Assembly: GCA_946811185.2 (NCBI GenBank)
Contig: OX328105.1
Location: forward strand, 32,243,394 to 32,307,393
Reading direction: 5' to 3'
Length of the DNA stretch: 64,000 nucleotides
Source: Hippopus hippopus
Lineage: Eukaryota; Mollusca; Bivalvia; Cardiida; Cardiidae
Shown here: positions 35,901 through 43,954 of the stretch, in pieces
Position numbering within the stretch: the stretch's first letter is position 1
Layout of the letters: each line of letters begins with the position of its first letter
Translations under genes and position numbers: made by a program
Notes under the pieces: model-generated
What the model saw: the letters and a program-made list of their open reading frames with translations, nothing else
Told to the model about the DNA's origin: nothing
The model's database searches: none

Positions 35901-35922
35901 AGGCACATGGAACAAAACCTAA
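20863..35922 (+). CDS. PIR: Pirin (8 coding exons, complete)
   Basis: The coding exons are 20863-20992, 23188-23310, 24694-24830, 32503-32611, 33246-33374, 34320-34415, 35389-35483 and 35803-35922. Joined they give 939 nt: 312 codons and TAA, all frames agreeing (intron phases 1,1,0,1,1,1,0). Pirin is a nuclear iron-binding bicupin (human form 290 aa), reported to act as a redox-sensitive transcription cofactor and to have quercetinase activity. The N-terminal cupin has [13 protein letters not shown] (57-69; ligands H59, H61) and HSEMP (103-107; ligands H103, E105), so all four metal ligands are kept. The C-terminal cupin ends in GPFVMNT (261-267). The last exon encodes a charged, Q/E/R-rich tail (274-312), whose sequence differs from what I recall of the vertebrate C-terminus. 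The start is the ATG 9 nt after a splice acceptor, so a noncoding first exon lies upstream. Introns total about 14 kb and are full of repeats. Confidence 0.95.
21390..21582. mobile_element. Family D MITE, truncated
   Basis: AGCCATGCTCTGGCAAAAGG at the left; the sequence stops inside the internal palindrome (GCCTGCGCAGACTGC), leaving no right terminus. Confidence 0.7.
22597..22828. mobile_element. Family E MITE
   Basis: Long inverted termini GGTCTGCAACACGCGAAAAG / CTTTTTCGCGTGTTGCAGACC (mirrored) are flanked by ATAT on both sides (22593-22596, 22829-22832), a clean 4-bp target duplication. The first internal palindrome is partly deleted compared with 6392-6655. Confidence 0.9.
23188..23310 (+). 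CDS. PIR: Pirin exon 2 (metal ligands H59, H61)
   Basis: Encodes residues 44-84, with [19 protein letters not shown]. Acceptor TATTTAG|GTCCGG, donor TCTG|GTGAGA, phase 1 at both ends. Confidence 0.96.
23473..23740 (+). repeat. tRNA-derived SINE, family 1 (full length)
   Basis: The head at 23473-23546 has A box TGGCTCAGTGG and B box GGTTCGATACC. The presumed anticodon loop reads CTCATGA, so CAT sits in the anticodon position, but its stem pairs badly. The body has AAGTAGTCAGTGGCTTTGGA and GACCGCCATGATATGACC, ending AAAATGGCGTTAAACTCC and CCAATACAAACCAAACC. It is a SINE, not a tRNA gene, because of the long common body shared with 19683-19950. Confidence 0.9.
24056..24248 (+). mobile_element. 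Family A MITE remnant
   Basis: TTAACCCTTTAACACA at the left, ACATTGTGGGAAAAGGAG with half of the hairpin, and TTGATAAAGGGTCAAGG at the right; the mirror half is deleted. Confidence 0.7.
24279..24491 (-). mobile_element. Family A MITE remnant
   Basis: Opposite orientation to its neighbour; the right end is TCTGGTAAAGAGTTAA. The hairpin is shortened to GATGGTTACCACCATTTCAG. Confidence 0.65.
24694..24830 (+). CDS. PIR: Pirin exon 3 (metal ligands H103, E105)
   Basis: Encodes residues 85-130: [16 protein letters not shown] and VVHSEMP are conserved pirin blocks. Acceptor ATCAACAG, donor GCTAAG|GTATGG; phase 1 in, phase 0 out. Confidence 0.96.
24896..25205 (+). repeat. Bivalve-type interspersed repeat fragment
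   Basis: Contains TGCGTCGTCGTCATCATCGT (24953ff) and ends GCACCCGCTTGTAGAGCTCTTGTTT. The same 3' end (CTCTTGTTT) appears at about 21980 and 35365, each after TTTTCACTG- or TTTTACTG-type sequence. Confidence 0.55.
25213..25936 (+). mobile_element. Non-autonomous TIR element (family F)
   Basis: The left end CTTTAAAGATACCCGTTTAC is mirrored by the right end GTAAATGGGTATCTTTAAG. The inner right part (TCCATCGTAATCTATGCAAT, about 25802ff) is shared with 40240-40607 and, inverted, with 39101-39370. No transposase frame is present. Confidence 0.75.
26236..26900 (+). repeat. Bivalve-type interspersed repeat with internal sub-repeats
   Basis: Starts AGCTCCACTGGCCGAAGACC. It holds three related segments with GGGCTACCAAATTTGGCATG or similar (near 26460, 26620, 26790), each followed by CCCTGGGGTC-type sequence. 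No open frame. Confidence 0.7.
26901..28892. other. Intron sequence without recognised features
   Basis: A/T-rich, with short open frames only (60-82 codons at 27195, 27703 and 27960) that show neither splice context nor family similarity. Confidence 0.4.
28893..29104 (+). mobile_element. Family B MITE
   Basis: Hairpin core GTAGATCAAGATCAGTCTGC (28940ff) with its mirror, then CGATATTTTTCCCCAACA, AATAGCAAATTTTTGATTTT and TTAGCAGGTTAAGTG at the right. It follows the order of 47142-47364, but the outer ends have decayed. Confidence 0.7.
29772..29950. repeat. Direct repeat pair
   Basis: AACCCTACGTTTACACCATG at 29772 recurs at about 29920 with one change, each followed by TTCACGGCAGC. The origin is unknown. 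Confidence 0.6.
30243..31711 (-). pseudogene. Pogo/Tigger-like transposase, broken
   Basis: Minus-strand coding relics run from about 31711 down to 30243, antisense to pirin. In order: HTH-like [17 protein letters not shown]; first catalytic aspartate in [10 protein letters not shown]; then, after a frameshift near 31352-31373, [20 protein letters not shown] (second D) and [18 protein letters not shown] (third D). Further relics are [15 protein letters not shown] in yet another frame, [19 protein letters not shown], and a C-terminal [15 protein letters not shown] followed by CDKRSYW. Such Cys/Trp tails occur in related transposases. Frameshifts, T-runs and a stop separate the pieces, so it is dead. 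TIRs were not identified. Confidence 0.8.
31712..32502. other. Intron sequence near exon 4, mostly unassigned
   Basis: Contains GAATTCGATTTGATATACTC and AGCTCGTCGATTTTGTACCA (about 32320-32370), near-copies of a segment at 29440-29500. Nothing else was recognised. Confidence 0.4.
32503..32611 (+). CDS. PIR: Pirin exon 4
   Basis: Encodes residues 131-166, the linker into the second cupin, ending [13 protein letters not shown]. Acceptor TTTCATAACAG, donor CTCG|GTAAAT; phase 0 in, phase 1 out. Confidence 0.95.
32873..33127. mobile_element. Family D MITE, degenerate (pirin intron 4)
   Basis: TTTCTGTAAAAAGGTAATTT at the left and AACCCACTTTTCCCAGAAAG near the right; the internal palindrome GTCAGCCGGCGTTGTCCGCG is eroded. 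It ends about 120 bp before the exon 5 acceptor. Confidence 0.65.
33246..33374 (+). CDS. PIR: Pirin exon 5
   Basis: Residues 167-209, the first strands of the C-terminal cupin, with [15 protein letters not shown] and FSQPVP. Acceptor CTTTAAACAG, donor GAGG|GTAATT, phase 1 at both ends. Confidence 0.96.
33757..33889. repeat. 133-bp foldback palindrome (pirin intron 5)
   Basis: TTTCGGTGAAAGATCGAAAT at the left is mirrored by ATTTCGATCTTTCACCGAAA at the right, with a second paired block GAGTGAACAT/ATGTTCACTC. Frames of 68-69 codons read almost the same protein on both strands, simply because it is a palindrome. Confidence 0.9.
34320..34415 (+). CDS. PIR: Pirin exon 6
   Basis: Residues 210-241, with [17 protein letters not shown]. 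Acceptor TTTTATCTAG, donor GAAG|GTACTA, phase 1 at both ends. Confidence 0.95.
35270..35375 (+). repeat. Repeat 3'-end fragment in pirin intron 6
   Basis: ATATTTTTGAAACAGTTTTG through GGTGCTCTTGTTT, the same 3' end as the repeat at 24896-25205. It ends 13 bp before the exon 7 acceptor. Confidence 0.5.
35389..35483 (+). CDS. PIR: Pirin exon 7
   Basis: Residues 242-273, with [20 protein letters not shown]. Acceptor GTCTGCTTCAG, donor ACAG|GTATGC; phase 1 in, phase 0 out. Confidence 0.96.
35562..35625. mobile_element. Family A hairpin core (pirin intron 7)
   Basis: AGAGAAAATGCTCGTAACAA mirrored by AGCATTTTCTCCTTTTGCCA; the outer parts are not recognised. Confidence 0.6.
35803..35922 (+). CDS. 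PIR: Pirin terminal coding exon
   Basis: Residues 274-312 and [18 protein letters not shown], then a Q/R/E-rich tail that is probably helical. Acceptor TTTTAATGCAG. Confidence 0.93.
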   Translation, partial: AIRDYQEGRLGKIDGVEERMRQTEKARQQQIQQGTWNKT

Positions 35923-36540
35923 TATATACTTCGTCAACAAACAAAGGTCTTTTTGAAGAACATTAATTATGGGCTTAAACATGTGTTTCGATTACTCAGT
36001 CATTAGAATTGTCTAGCAGAGGCAAATCTAATGCAAACCAACAACACATGTTTTATCAGAAAGCAAATGAGCTTTACATACACATCACTCATTGAACCCC
36101 AAAACACTCCAAATATTTGAACCTCAGGGCAAAATTTGGTACTTTTATGACAAGATTGTATAAAGACTTTCACTCCACAGACTACTCAGGAATGAAATAG
36201 AAGTTTTCTTCGGGGGGAAACATTATTTATGACTACATGAATATGAGATATTTATCTACATTGCTTTCTGCATGGCAAGGGTACATTCCAAAGTTTAAAG
36301 GAAAAAAAGGGTAAAACAGTGTCGTGACTGTAATTCTTGACGGTTTTTTTTTTTTCAGGGGGAAGGGGTGGGCAAAATATCTCAAGATTGAACATTGTAG
36401 GTCCAAGATCAGTATACATATTTTTGTAGATTGATTTTTATGTACGATAAAAAAAAGTGTGAAAAGATTTAATATATATATATTTAATATGTATTTAGGG
36501 CTTTGCAAAGGCTCAATAAAAATGCCCATTTAAAGACATT
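35923..36540 (+). other. Pirin 3' untranslated region (predicted)
   Basis: Runs from the stop codon to just past the first AATAAA downstream (36515). A/T-rich with no inserted element recognised. The true cleavage site is not visible. Confidence 0.6.
36515..36520 (+). terminator. Poly(A) signal AATAAA
   Basis: The canonical hexamer in CTCAATAAAAATGCC, about 590 bp after the pirin stop codon. It is the first canonical hexamer seen after the stop. Confidence 0.65.
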
Positions 36541-36686
36541 GCAGTAATTTCAGTCCTTTGATTTTGAAAGCAAAGAAAAAATAACTGAAATGTTGAGTAC
36601 ACATATTTTTATTTTTACCTTGAAATTGTTGCTGGTGTTATTGTTGTTATTATTATTATACTCGTGATCATTATTTTCATTTATTT

Positions 36687-36944
36687 GAGTCATGTTCTGT
36701 GAAATGGGGATTTAATACATCTGCTGAAAGTATCGACCCACGTCAGCCTGCGTAGTCCGCGCAGGCTGACAATGATCGAGACTTTTTACTATCGGTCAAC
36801 TTTCTGCCTGTCAAAGGATCATTCTACCTCATGAATCAGTTGGTTTTTTAAAGTCGATTTTATGGATCAATAGTTATGTGATGATTTGCTTGGTATGGTG
36901 GATGACGGAAATGCATTAAGTCGCCTTTTACCAGAGCATGGCTT
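36687..36944. mobile_element. Family D MITE
   Basis: GAGTCATGTTCTGTG at the left and CCAGAGCATGGCTT at the right, between ATTTATTT on each side; palindrome GTCAGCCTGCGTAGTCCGCG inside. Confidence 0.85.
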
Positions 36945-37275
36945 ATTTATTTTGTAATACTTGTGCATCATATAACTATCGATACTATCAATGTTGAAAT
37001 ATCATATCTATAACATATTACAACACAGAACTTCTTTTACACCCCTGTCAGAGATAGCTTTTGAAAACATTATGGGAAAAGGAGCAGCTTGTTACAAGTA
37101 ATTACTGCTTTTTCAGCAATGTTTCCTACAGTATCGAAGCAGACATTTTCCATTCTTTCAAATACTTGTGAAAATTATAGTATAGGTCATAAGAAAATAT
37201 AGCTGATTTTCCAACTATGTTTCAAAAGTTATCTGCAAAACGGACATTAATGACGTCTCTCTTGCCAAGTATATG

Positions 37276-37535
37276 TACGGAACCCCTAAAGTGACATACT
37301 CGACTTTTTTTTAATATGCAAATTTCTCAAGTTATTTCGTTTTTACGAAATATTATTTCGTAAAAACGAAATATTATTTCGTATATACGAAATAATATTT
37401 CGTATATACGAAATATTATTTCGTATATACGAAATAATATTTCGTTTTTACGAAATAATATTTCGTAAAAACGAAATAACTTGAGAAATTTGCATATTAA
37501 AAAAAAGTCGAGTATGTCACTTTAGGGGTTCCGTA
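37276..37535. repeat. 260-bp perfect palindrome with seven internal hairpin units
   Basis: TACGGAACCCCTAAAGTGAC at the left is exactly mirrored at the right, including the 8-T/8-A runs. The middle (about 37335-37476) holds seven units of the form ATTTCG-TNNNNA-CGAAAT separated by ATT or AAT. Unit order and spacers are also mirrored around 37405/37406. I found no mismatch in 130 paired positions. It is probably a foldback MITE; its family is unknown. Confidence 0.95.
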
Positions 37536-37694
37536 TATATGCATGTGAGTAATAATTTAACTATGTTTCGTCGTTACCTCAATGAAAAAAAAAAGATAAG
37601 TAAATAAAATGAAATAAATGGAATACATAATACTTGCCAGATTGTAGATGGTTGTTGTTTGAATTACAATTGGTGTGATTTTAAATGCAAAAAT

Positions 37695-37920
37695 CAATAT
37701 AAAATCACGTTTTGCCTTGACCATGCTGAGAAAGAAAGCTTTTGAAAACATTGTGGGAAAGGAGAAAATACTGATTACCAGCATTTTCTCCCCTACCACA
37801 ATTTTTCTACCCTTCTCAAATCAAATTTTAACTTTTGAGTAACATTTATTTTGTCGTATGCACATGCTTTTAATTTTGATAAGTCTAAAGTTTAGTCGTT
37901 TAGTAAAAGGTAAACATGTC
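37695..37920 (-). mobile_element. Family A MITE
   Basis: ACATTGTGGGAAAGGAGAAA with its mirror, then CAAGTCT-type segment reversed (TTGATAAGTCTAAAG) and TTTAGTAAAAGGT at the right. Both outer TTAA sites are lost. Confidence 0.7.
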
Positions 37921-37924
37921 AACT

Positions 37925-38152
37925 TTAACCAGACGACAAAACTGAAGCTTTGTCGAAATTGAAAGCATTTGTAGACGACAATTTAAATACATGTACAGCT
38001 TTCCCGATGGAATTTGTCTGTTTAAGAGTAGAAAGCATTGTGGAAAAAAATAGAAAATGCTGATTACAGGCATTTCTCCTTTATCAGTTTGTTTTCAAAT
38101 GTAATTTTCCCCAGGATGGTTGAAACGCGAGATTGTTTCGTACAGGGATAAC
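37925..38152 (+). mobile_element. Family A MITE
   Basis: TTAACCAGACGACAAAACTG at the left, AAAGCATTTGTAGACGACAA, a decayed hairpin, and CGTACAGGGATAAC at the right. It is almost tail to tail with the preceding copy. Confidence 0.7.
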
Positions 38153-38314
38153 TTTATAGAGGTTGTAATGAGACTGACCTAGATCAAGATTTTTTTCGAG
38201 GGAATCAAAAATCATGTAAACCACTGATTAGTACTGCATGTATTTTTCTTTGCGCCAAACGTAAAGAAACTGGACAACTAAATTCAATAAAAACGGAATT
38301 TTAAGTTTTGGCAT

Positions 38315-38522
38315 TTAACTCCTTACCAAACTACAAAACCGTTGGTATTAACGAAATTGAAACCATATTCAGACTACAAAAACAAAACTTAAATGATGAT
38401 AGCTGTCTTCGACGAGACATAAAACATTGTGGGAAAAGGAGAAAATGCTGGTGACCAGCATTTTCTCCCTTTCCCACAATGTTTTCATAACGCTTTTCAT
38501 TTAGAGTGTCGTAAAGAGTTAA
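38315..38522 (+). mobile_element. Family A MITE with TTAA at both ends
   Basis: TTAACTCCTTACCAAAC at the left and GTCGTAAAGAGTTAA at the right; nearly perfect hairpin at 38419-38488. Confidence 0.85.
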
Positions 38523-38569
38523 ATAACAGGGCGATCGTTTTGCAGTCGATAACCCAGTCCATATCTTTA

Positions 38570-38790
38570 AACCCTAGAGCGCCGTATAAGCCTAACCGAC
38601 ACTTTTAGTCTATGAATAAGAGCCAAACAATAGCAATTTCAATGTTGTTCTTGTCCAGAATGTCTCGGCAAAGCGGACATTGTAGATCATGAATCAGACT
38701 GCACGTTTTGAGGAGTCTTATCTTGATCTACACTGGCGGCAAAGGCAACAATAGTTGTGATTTCAAGGTGCTTAAACCCTGCAGCTGCTG
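38570..38790. mobile_element. Family B-like element
   Basis: AAACCCTAGAGCGCC at the left and GGTGCTTAAACCCTGC at the right. The core TAGATCATGAATCAGACTGC is mirrored imperfectly by GTCTTATCTTGATCTAC. Confidence 0.5.
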
Positions 38791-39100
38791 AATAAACCGC
38801 ACTAAAACATTTCCAGCCAAAAGTGATAACCCACAGTTTACGATTTGATATTTTTGCTCGTCAGAGAAATCTCACTGTACCGGAAAGTGTAGATCCAAGA
38901 TTAGACTGCACGTTCTGTGCGGTCTGATCTTGACATACTCTATCCGCAAAAGATTACAAAGTCGCACTTAACAGCCTAAGTGTTAAGGGTTAAGACAAGA
39001 TTTGAAGTCATGATGCTTAATGGAATACGACCCTACATCATCGACCCGTTACTGACCACGTTGCATTTGTTACAAGCCCTTTAGATGTTCTATCCCAAAA

Positions 39101-39370
39101 TCTTAAAGATACATCTATGCACGTTTTCAGGCAGTCTTAACCCATGTCATCCTTATTTTATGAAATTAAAATAATTCTTGTATCTACATGCCAAATGTTG
39201 CCTCTGATGGCAGCAAGATTGCACAGATAACGACAGATAGAAGATGCATTTAATGTTTTGGAGGCCTTCAATGCAATCGCTGTTGTCGTTTCCGGTTTTA
39301 AATAGGGACAGATCTCTCTCTGTGCTTTTCTGTCCCTTACCCATACACTATATATATTGGTCATCTATCT
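39101..39370 (-). mobile_element. Family F element, inverted partial copy
   Basis: TCTTAAAGATACATCTATGC at the left is the mirrored terminus; GGTTTTAAATAGGG and CCATACACTATATATATTGG match 40320-40400 in reverse. Confidence 0.6.
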
Positions 39371-39680
39371 GTGTTCACACAACAAGTTCGAAGGACTGTA
39401 GCAGCCAGACTGCATTAGTCACTGGCAAACAGTTGTGTTTTTCAGGTAGAAAAAAGTTTTAGCTCTCAGTTGTCGAAAGAATAAGGAGAATAACTGTTAG
39501 CCTAGAAAAGATACATTGTTTTTTGTTATAGGGGCGAGTAACGGGCTGCATAAAGTTAAACCCCTTGTTTACAATATGTAGTCCATGGGTGACAGGAGTC
39601 AAACTACGGACCCCTATGGTATCACCAAGGATTAAATTGTACATGGACACTTGGACAAAGTCCCAGCAGGTGCGAATCAG

Positions 39681-39916
39681 TTAACCCTTTACAAAACAAC
39701 CTCGTGTTTTGACAACAATGACGAGGAAAGCTATTGAAAACATTGTGGATAAAAGGAGAAAATGCTGGTTAGCAGCATTTTCTTCGTTTTTCACAGTTTT
39801 TTTTCTCTGTCCTTTCAAAGATGGGTTCCACCATTTGATCCATATCTAATTTGTCATGTTCAAATACTCTCAATTTGGACCAGTCTGAAATTTTCTCGTC
39901 CGGTAAACATTTACGG
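39681..39916 (-). mobile_element. Family A MITE
   Basis: TTAACCCTTTACAAAACAAC at the left, hairpin GGAGAAAATGCTGGTTAGCA mirrored, and GTCCGGTAAACATTTACGG at the right. Confidence 0.8.
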
Positions 39917-40239
39917 GTTGTAGACCGGTAGCTTATGTAGTGTAGTCTAACCCACGTTTCGTCTTGAGTGTTTGTTCCTAAAACTAGCATACATGACATA
40001 AAGCTCTCAGTCTGATCTTGGTCTACGCCGTTCGCAAAAGCCATAGTGATCGAACGTGTCAGTGAAAGACTAAAAGAGGTCCTTCCTGATGATTCAGGCT
40101 TCCGCTGTATAATTACAAAATTTTAATTCAATCCCACTGCACTGGCGGTGCTGGTCATGTTACGGAACCCAAGCTTTGCACCACAGGTCCTCGCTTTGTG
40201 ACAAACTTCGCCATCCATATACTGATATATAATAAGATA

Positions 40240-40607
40240 TTTAAAGGTACATCCTCACAGGTAGAGAGAAAGGACACTGTAGAGACTTGAAAGTCTGTAG
40301 AATGGCTCAGCTCTGTACATGTGGATAAATTATCAATATATATATACGGTATATGGTGTATGGGATAGAAAAACCCCAAGGGATTTGCCCTCATTTAAAA
40401 CCGGAAACGACAACAGCGGTTGCTTTGAAGGCCCCCAAAACAATGCAATGCATTTTCTATCCATCGTAATCTGTGCAACCTTGCAGCCATCAGGGGCAAC
40501 ATTTAGCATGAAGATACAAGAATGATTATTGTTTAATAAAATATAGATGAAATGGGTTAAAAACTGGTTGAAAACTGGCCGAAAACGCGTAAAGATGTAT
40601 CCTTAAG
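40240..40607 (+). mobile_element. Family F element
   Basis: TTTAAAGGTACATCCTCAC at the left and GTAAAGATGTATCCTTAAG at the right are decayed inverted ends. The interior TCCATCGTAATCTGTGCAAC is shared with 25213-25936. Confidence 0.65.
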
Positions 40608-40755
40608 ATTACATATCATTATGTTCATGGCAAAGTTTGTCACAAAAAAAAAAGCGCTTGTGCTTAGAACAGGTCAAACCGAAAAAAAGACATGAAACGG
40701 TAAATAGCTATGACTGAATGCTCCGACAGACTAAACCCATTTAAATTAGCATGTT

Positions 40756-40983
40756 AGCTCTGTACTAGAAGACAAAATTTTAGACTGGTTCAATTTGAAA
40801 GAAGTTTGCAGACGACAAATTATGTGTACTTCAAATTATGCAATTTGGCTTTGAAAGGACATGAAATATTGTGGAAAAAGGAGAAAATGCCGGTTACCAG
40901 CATTTTCTCCTTTTCCGAAAATGTTTTCATAAGGCTTCTTCCTCAGGGTCGTCAAAAGTCGTCATTGTGTGGTAAAGGGTTAA
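40756..40983 (+). mobile_element. Family A MITE
   Basis: GAAGACAAAATTTTAGACTG at the left, hairpin at 40862-40931, TTCCTCAGGGTCGTCAAAAG, then GTGTGGTAAAGGGTTAA at the right. Confidence 0.85.
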
Positions 40984-41112
40984 GCATTGAAAACGTCTGG
41001 CAATAAGCGATTCAAAATAGTGGAAATAAATATTTCTGTGACATTGTAATAAAAGACATACACACCCCTAAGCAGGACCGTAGCAGTCTAGCATTTGATT
41101 AACCGCTCATAC

Positions 41113-41241
41113 CCAGGTTGTATACGTTTACGTTGGGGTCTAGTATAAACCCGGACCAATCCAGGACACTCTCAAGCCAGTAAATCAGACCGTCTTCGTT
41201 GTCGTTCCCAAGACCGATCTCTATATAAATTCCACCTGTCT
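41113..41241 (-). CDS. Isolated exon, FkbM-type methyltransferase-like
   Basis: On the minus strand, acceptor CCTTTTTTTTCAG (ending at 41242) precedes an open 129-nt exon, phase 1 at both ends, closed by the donor CCTGG|GTATGAG. It encodes TGGIYIEIGLGNDNEDG, then LIYWLESVLDWSGFILDPN and VNVYNL. GxYxExG...LE..L.W.G.....PN is how SAM-binding motif I and the following helix look in FkbM/Star-like methyltransferases. These enzymes O-methylate sugars or other substrates, and Star-type relatives are membrane-anchored. No partner exon was found on either side, so it may be an exon of a longer gene with large introns or a stranded gene fragment. The similarity is from memory. Confidence 0.5.
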
Positions 41242-41402
41242 CTGAAAAAAAAGGCAAAAATTCATGCTAGATTTATAAAGCGAGAACATAATGGCGATTG
41301 CTAAATGCCAAGGTGTCAGAAAACTTTGGGATAAAACGGACTAAACTCTGTGCAAGATGAGAGCAAACATACGATGGCGTCCCGTCCACAGATGCATGAA
41401 AC

Positions 41403-41672
41403 GTTGGATTGATTGACTGATTGTATTGGTGTTTAACGCTGTTTTCAACATTATTTCAGCAACCAGTGCACCTATCAATGCTTTCCTGGAATTTCTTTAC
41501 TAGTACTGCGCACAATATTCTTCTCATCGTCGAAGTATTGATCTGTGGTGAAAGAGGAATAGATCATGTCGAAATCACTGTCATCTATCCTCAGAAAGAG
41601 GTTGTCAAGCTGGGGATTCGAACCAATGACCCTCCTGCGTGCTACCGGCCGCTCTATTGAGGTTCGGCACGT
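41403..41672 (-). repeat. tRNA-derived SINE, family 2
   Basis: The tail begins at GATTGATTGACTGATTGTAT and the head lies at the high end with GGTTCGAATCCC on the minus strand. The 3' domain GTGTTTAACGCTGTTTTCAA is shared with the other copies. Confidence 0.85.
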
Positions 41673-41722
41673 TATTTAAGCCCTGGAATAGAACTGTTTA
41701 AACTGAAATAGTGCTAGATATA

Positions 41723-43000
41723 CGAGGGCTGTTCGATATGTAATGTGTATTGTACCACAGCGCGATAACGCTTTCAACGATTTCGTGGATGATGATACGC
41801 TTGAATAGCTCTATTCAATACATTTCCAACGGTATAAACACGAGCCGTTAGCTCCACATAGTTTTAAACTTATAGTCATTTCATTAGAGCTAGTCGTTGA
41901 CCACTGTTGTAAAAATGGTTGGGAAACGGATTAAGAATATTGAAGATATTAGAGCTTATATAAAAGTTCGCACAAAACTCGGTCATTCGGTAATGCAGAT
42001 TTTTACTGAATTGGGGGAAGTTTATGGGTCTGATAAGATATTTTATGAGACAGTTCGTAGGTGGAGAAAGAAATTTCTGACTGGCACAGAGTCCGTCAAA
42101 GATGCAGCAAAATCTGGCCGACCTGTGACTGTAACAGGCAAGGCAAATGTCTCAAAAGTCAGGGAAATAATTGAAAGTGATGGCAGATACACGATTCGTG
42201 ATATTGCCAACGCTGTTGGCATATCGCTATCGCGGGTGCATTTCATTTTGAAACGTATTTTGAAAGTACGAAAGATTTCTGCCAGATGGATACCGCATAT
42301 ATTGACAGATGATCAAAAACGGGTACGAGTACAAACCGCTAAGCAATTGCTCAAAATGTTTCCCAAATTCAGTCAAAGACAATTTGCAAACATTGTTACT
42401 GGTGACGAAAAATGGATTCACTATTTCGAACCAGTAAGAAAAATTGGAAACAAAATATGGCTAACTAAACACGGTAGAAGGCCTGTATTTGCCAAAAGAA
42501 GCATAAGCACAAAGAAGGTTCTTTATTGCATATTCTTCTCATGTGATGGTAAAAAATCCGGTGCCGAAGGGCAAAATTGTTACAGGTCGGTATTACCGAG
42601 ATGTTATACTAAAAAAGCTCAAGAAATATTATCTTAAACGACGCCCTGTGTCAGGATTTAGGCATGTTCGTCTACTTTATGATAATGCTCCATCACATAC
42701 ATCTGAGCTTGTGAAGCAATTTTTGAAGTCGGAGAAGGTTACTGTCTTGCCACACCCACCATACTCTCCAGATCTAGCCCCATGCGACTTTTTCTTTTTT
42801 CCAAAACTTAAAAAGTTCTTATCTGGTCGTCGTTACAAGTCCCGACAAGCCCTTGGCTCAGCCATCAGTCAGTGCCCCAGAGGTCTACCTAAATCAGCGT
42901 ACCGTGACGCATTTCAGAAATGGATTCAGAGATTGAAATTATGTATCATCCCACTGCTAATTTTGGCAGGGAGGACAAAAGCCCACTGCTTATAAAAAAG
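41723..43000 (+). mobile_element. Second mariner element, decayed
   Basis: Begins CGAGGGCTGTTCGATATG after TA (41721-41722), a mariner-type 5' end. No matching 3' inverted repeat was found near 43000, so the right boundary is approximate. It is unrelated at the nucleotide level to the intact mariner at 3315. Confidence 0.8.
41915..42995 (+). pseudogene. Mariner transposase, frameshifted
   Basis: Frame one (ATG 41915 to the stop at 42637) gives the helix-turn-helix region, KSGRPVT linker, WIPHIL motif and first catalytic aspartate in VTGDEKWIHYFEP. After CDG an extra base in an A-run (about 42549-42555) shifts the frame. The homologous reading resumes in the second frame (42543-42995) with PVPKGK, LLYDNAPSH (second D) and YSPDLAPCD (third D, 34 residues on). 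The C-terminus after WIQRLKLCI is unlike mariner, suggesting a further frameshift. All three aspartates survive, but no single frame does. Confidence 0.9.
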
Positions 43001-43780
43001 TGTTAGAAAATCATTTTTTTATCATTTTTGTAAGAAAAAACACATTAGGGATTTAAGATCCATCCAATATCTCACTATTTTCACCTTTAAAATGACATCC
43101 ACTACATGATAGTAGTAGTTTGAGCATGGTTAAAATTAGGTCCTAATATGAAAAAATTGAAAATATTTGCCTATCTAAATTAGAAAAGTGGGCTTTTGCA
43201 CTAGTATGCATGAAGTGTTTTAAATACTTCAGATACATTTTTTTTTTAAATCTTAATGAAAAATGCCTTTTTTTCATAATATTTTCTTGAACAAGGGAAT
43301 TGAAGAATGAGACAAATACAATTTTATTGTATTTGATTATGGTACAACCAAATTAAAATGTACTTAATAGGTACATGTATCAAATAATTGTTTTACTTTG
43401 TGATTAATCAATATTGTTATGGAAGTGTAATTCAATGGCATAATAATTCTTTAACATTGACAATAATTACTTGTTTTGAAAGTTTTCACACTCATCTTCT
43501 TTAAAACTATAGGTCAAAAGAGTGCTGTTTAATTTCACACCTTTCGTCTTTGATCATCCAAAGTTTGGTCATCTTACTTTAATTTGAGTCCCCTTTGGTC
43601 TTACCTTAGGAATTTTAAAAGTACTAATTTAATTTGAAATATTGAATTAATTGTAATTTAAAAAAATCCACGATAATTGCATCAGGTCAATTCTTACAGC
43701 CTTATATCTAACTGAAAGTAGGATTATAATCAACACAAGTATCAACTCTTAGGCTGTTAAGCGTGACTCAATGATTTATT
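43001..43780. other. No gene or repeat recognised
   Basis: Strongly A/T-rich sequence with no frame above 60 codons and no repeat family found. Confidence 0.4.
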
Positions 43781-43954
43781 GCGGACAGTGTAGATCAAGA
43801 TCAGACAGCACGGAACATCTACACTCACCTGTAACTTGAATAATTGATGTATTAAAATTGCTACCAAAGCTAATTTTATATACAAATTGCCTTTCTTTCT
43901 TCTCAATGTTAAATTCTCTGCAAGATTTCCCATACTTATAACAACCATGTGAAA

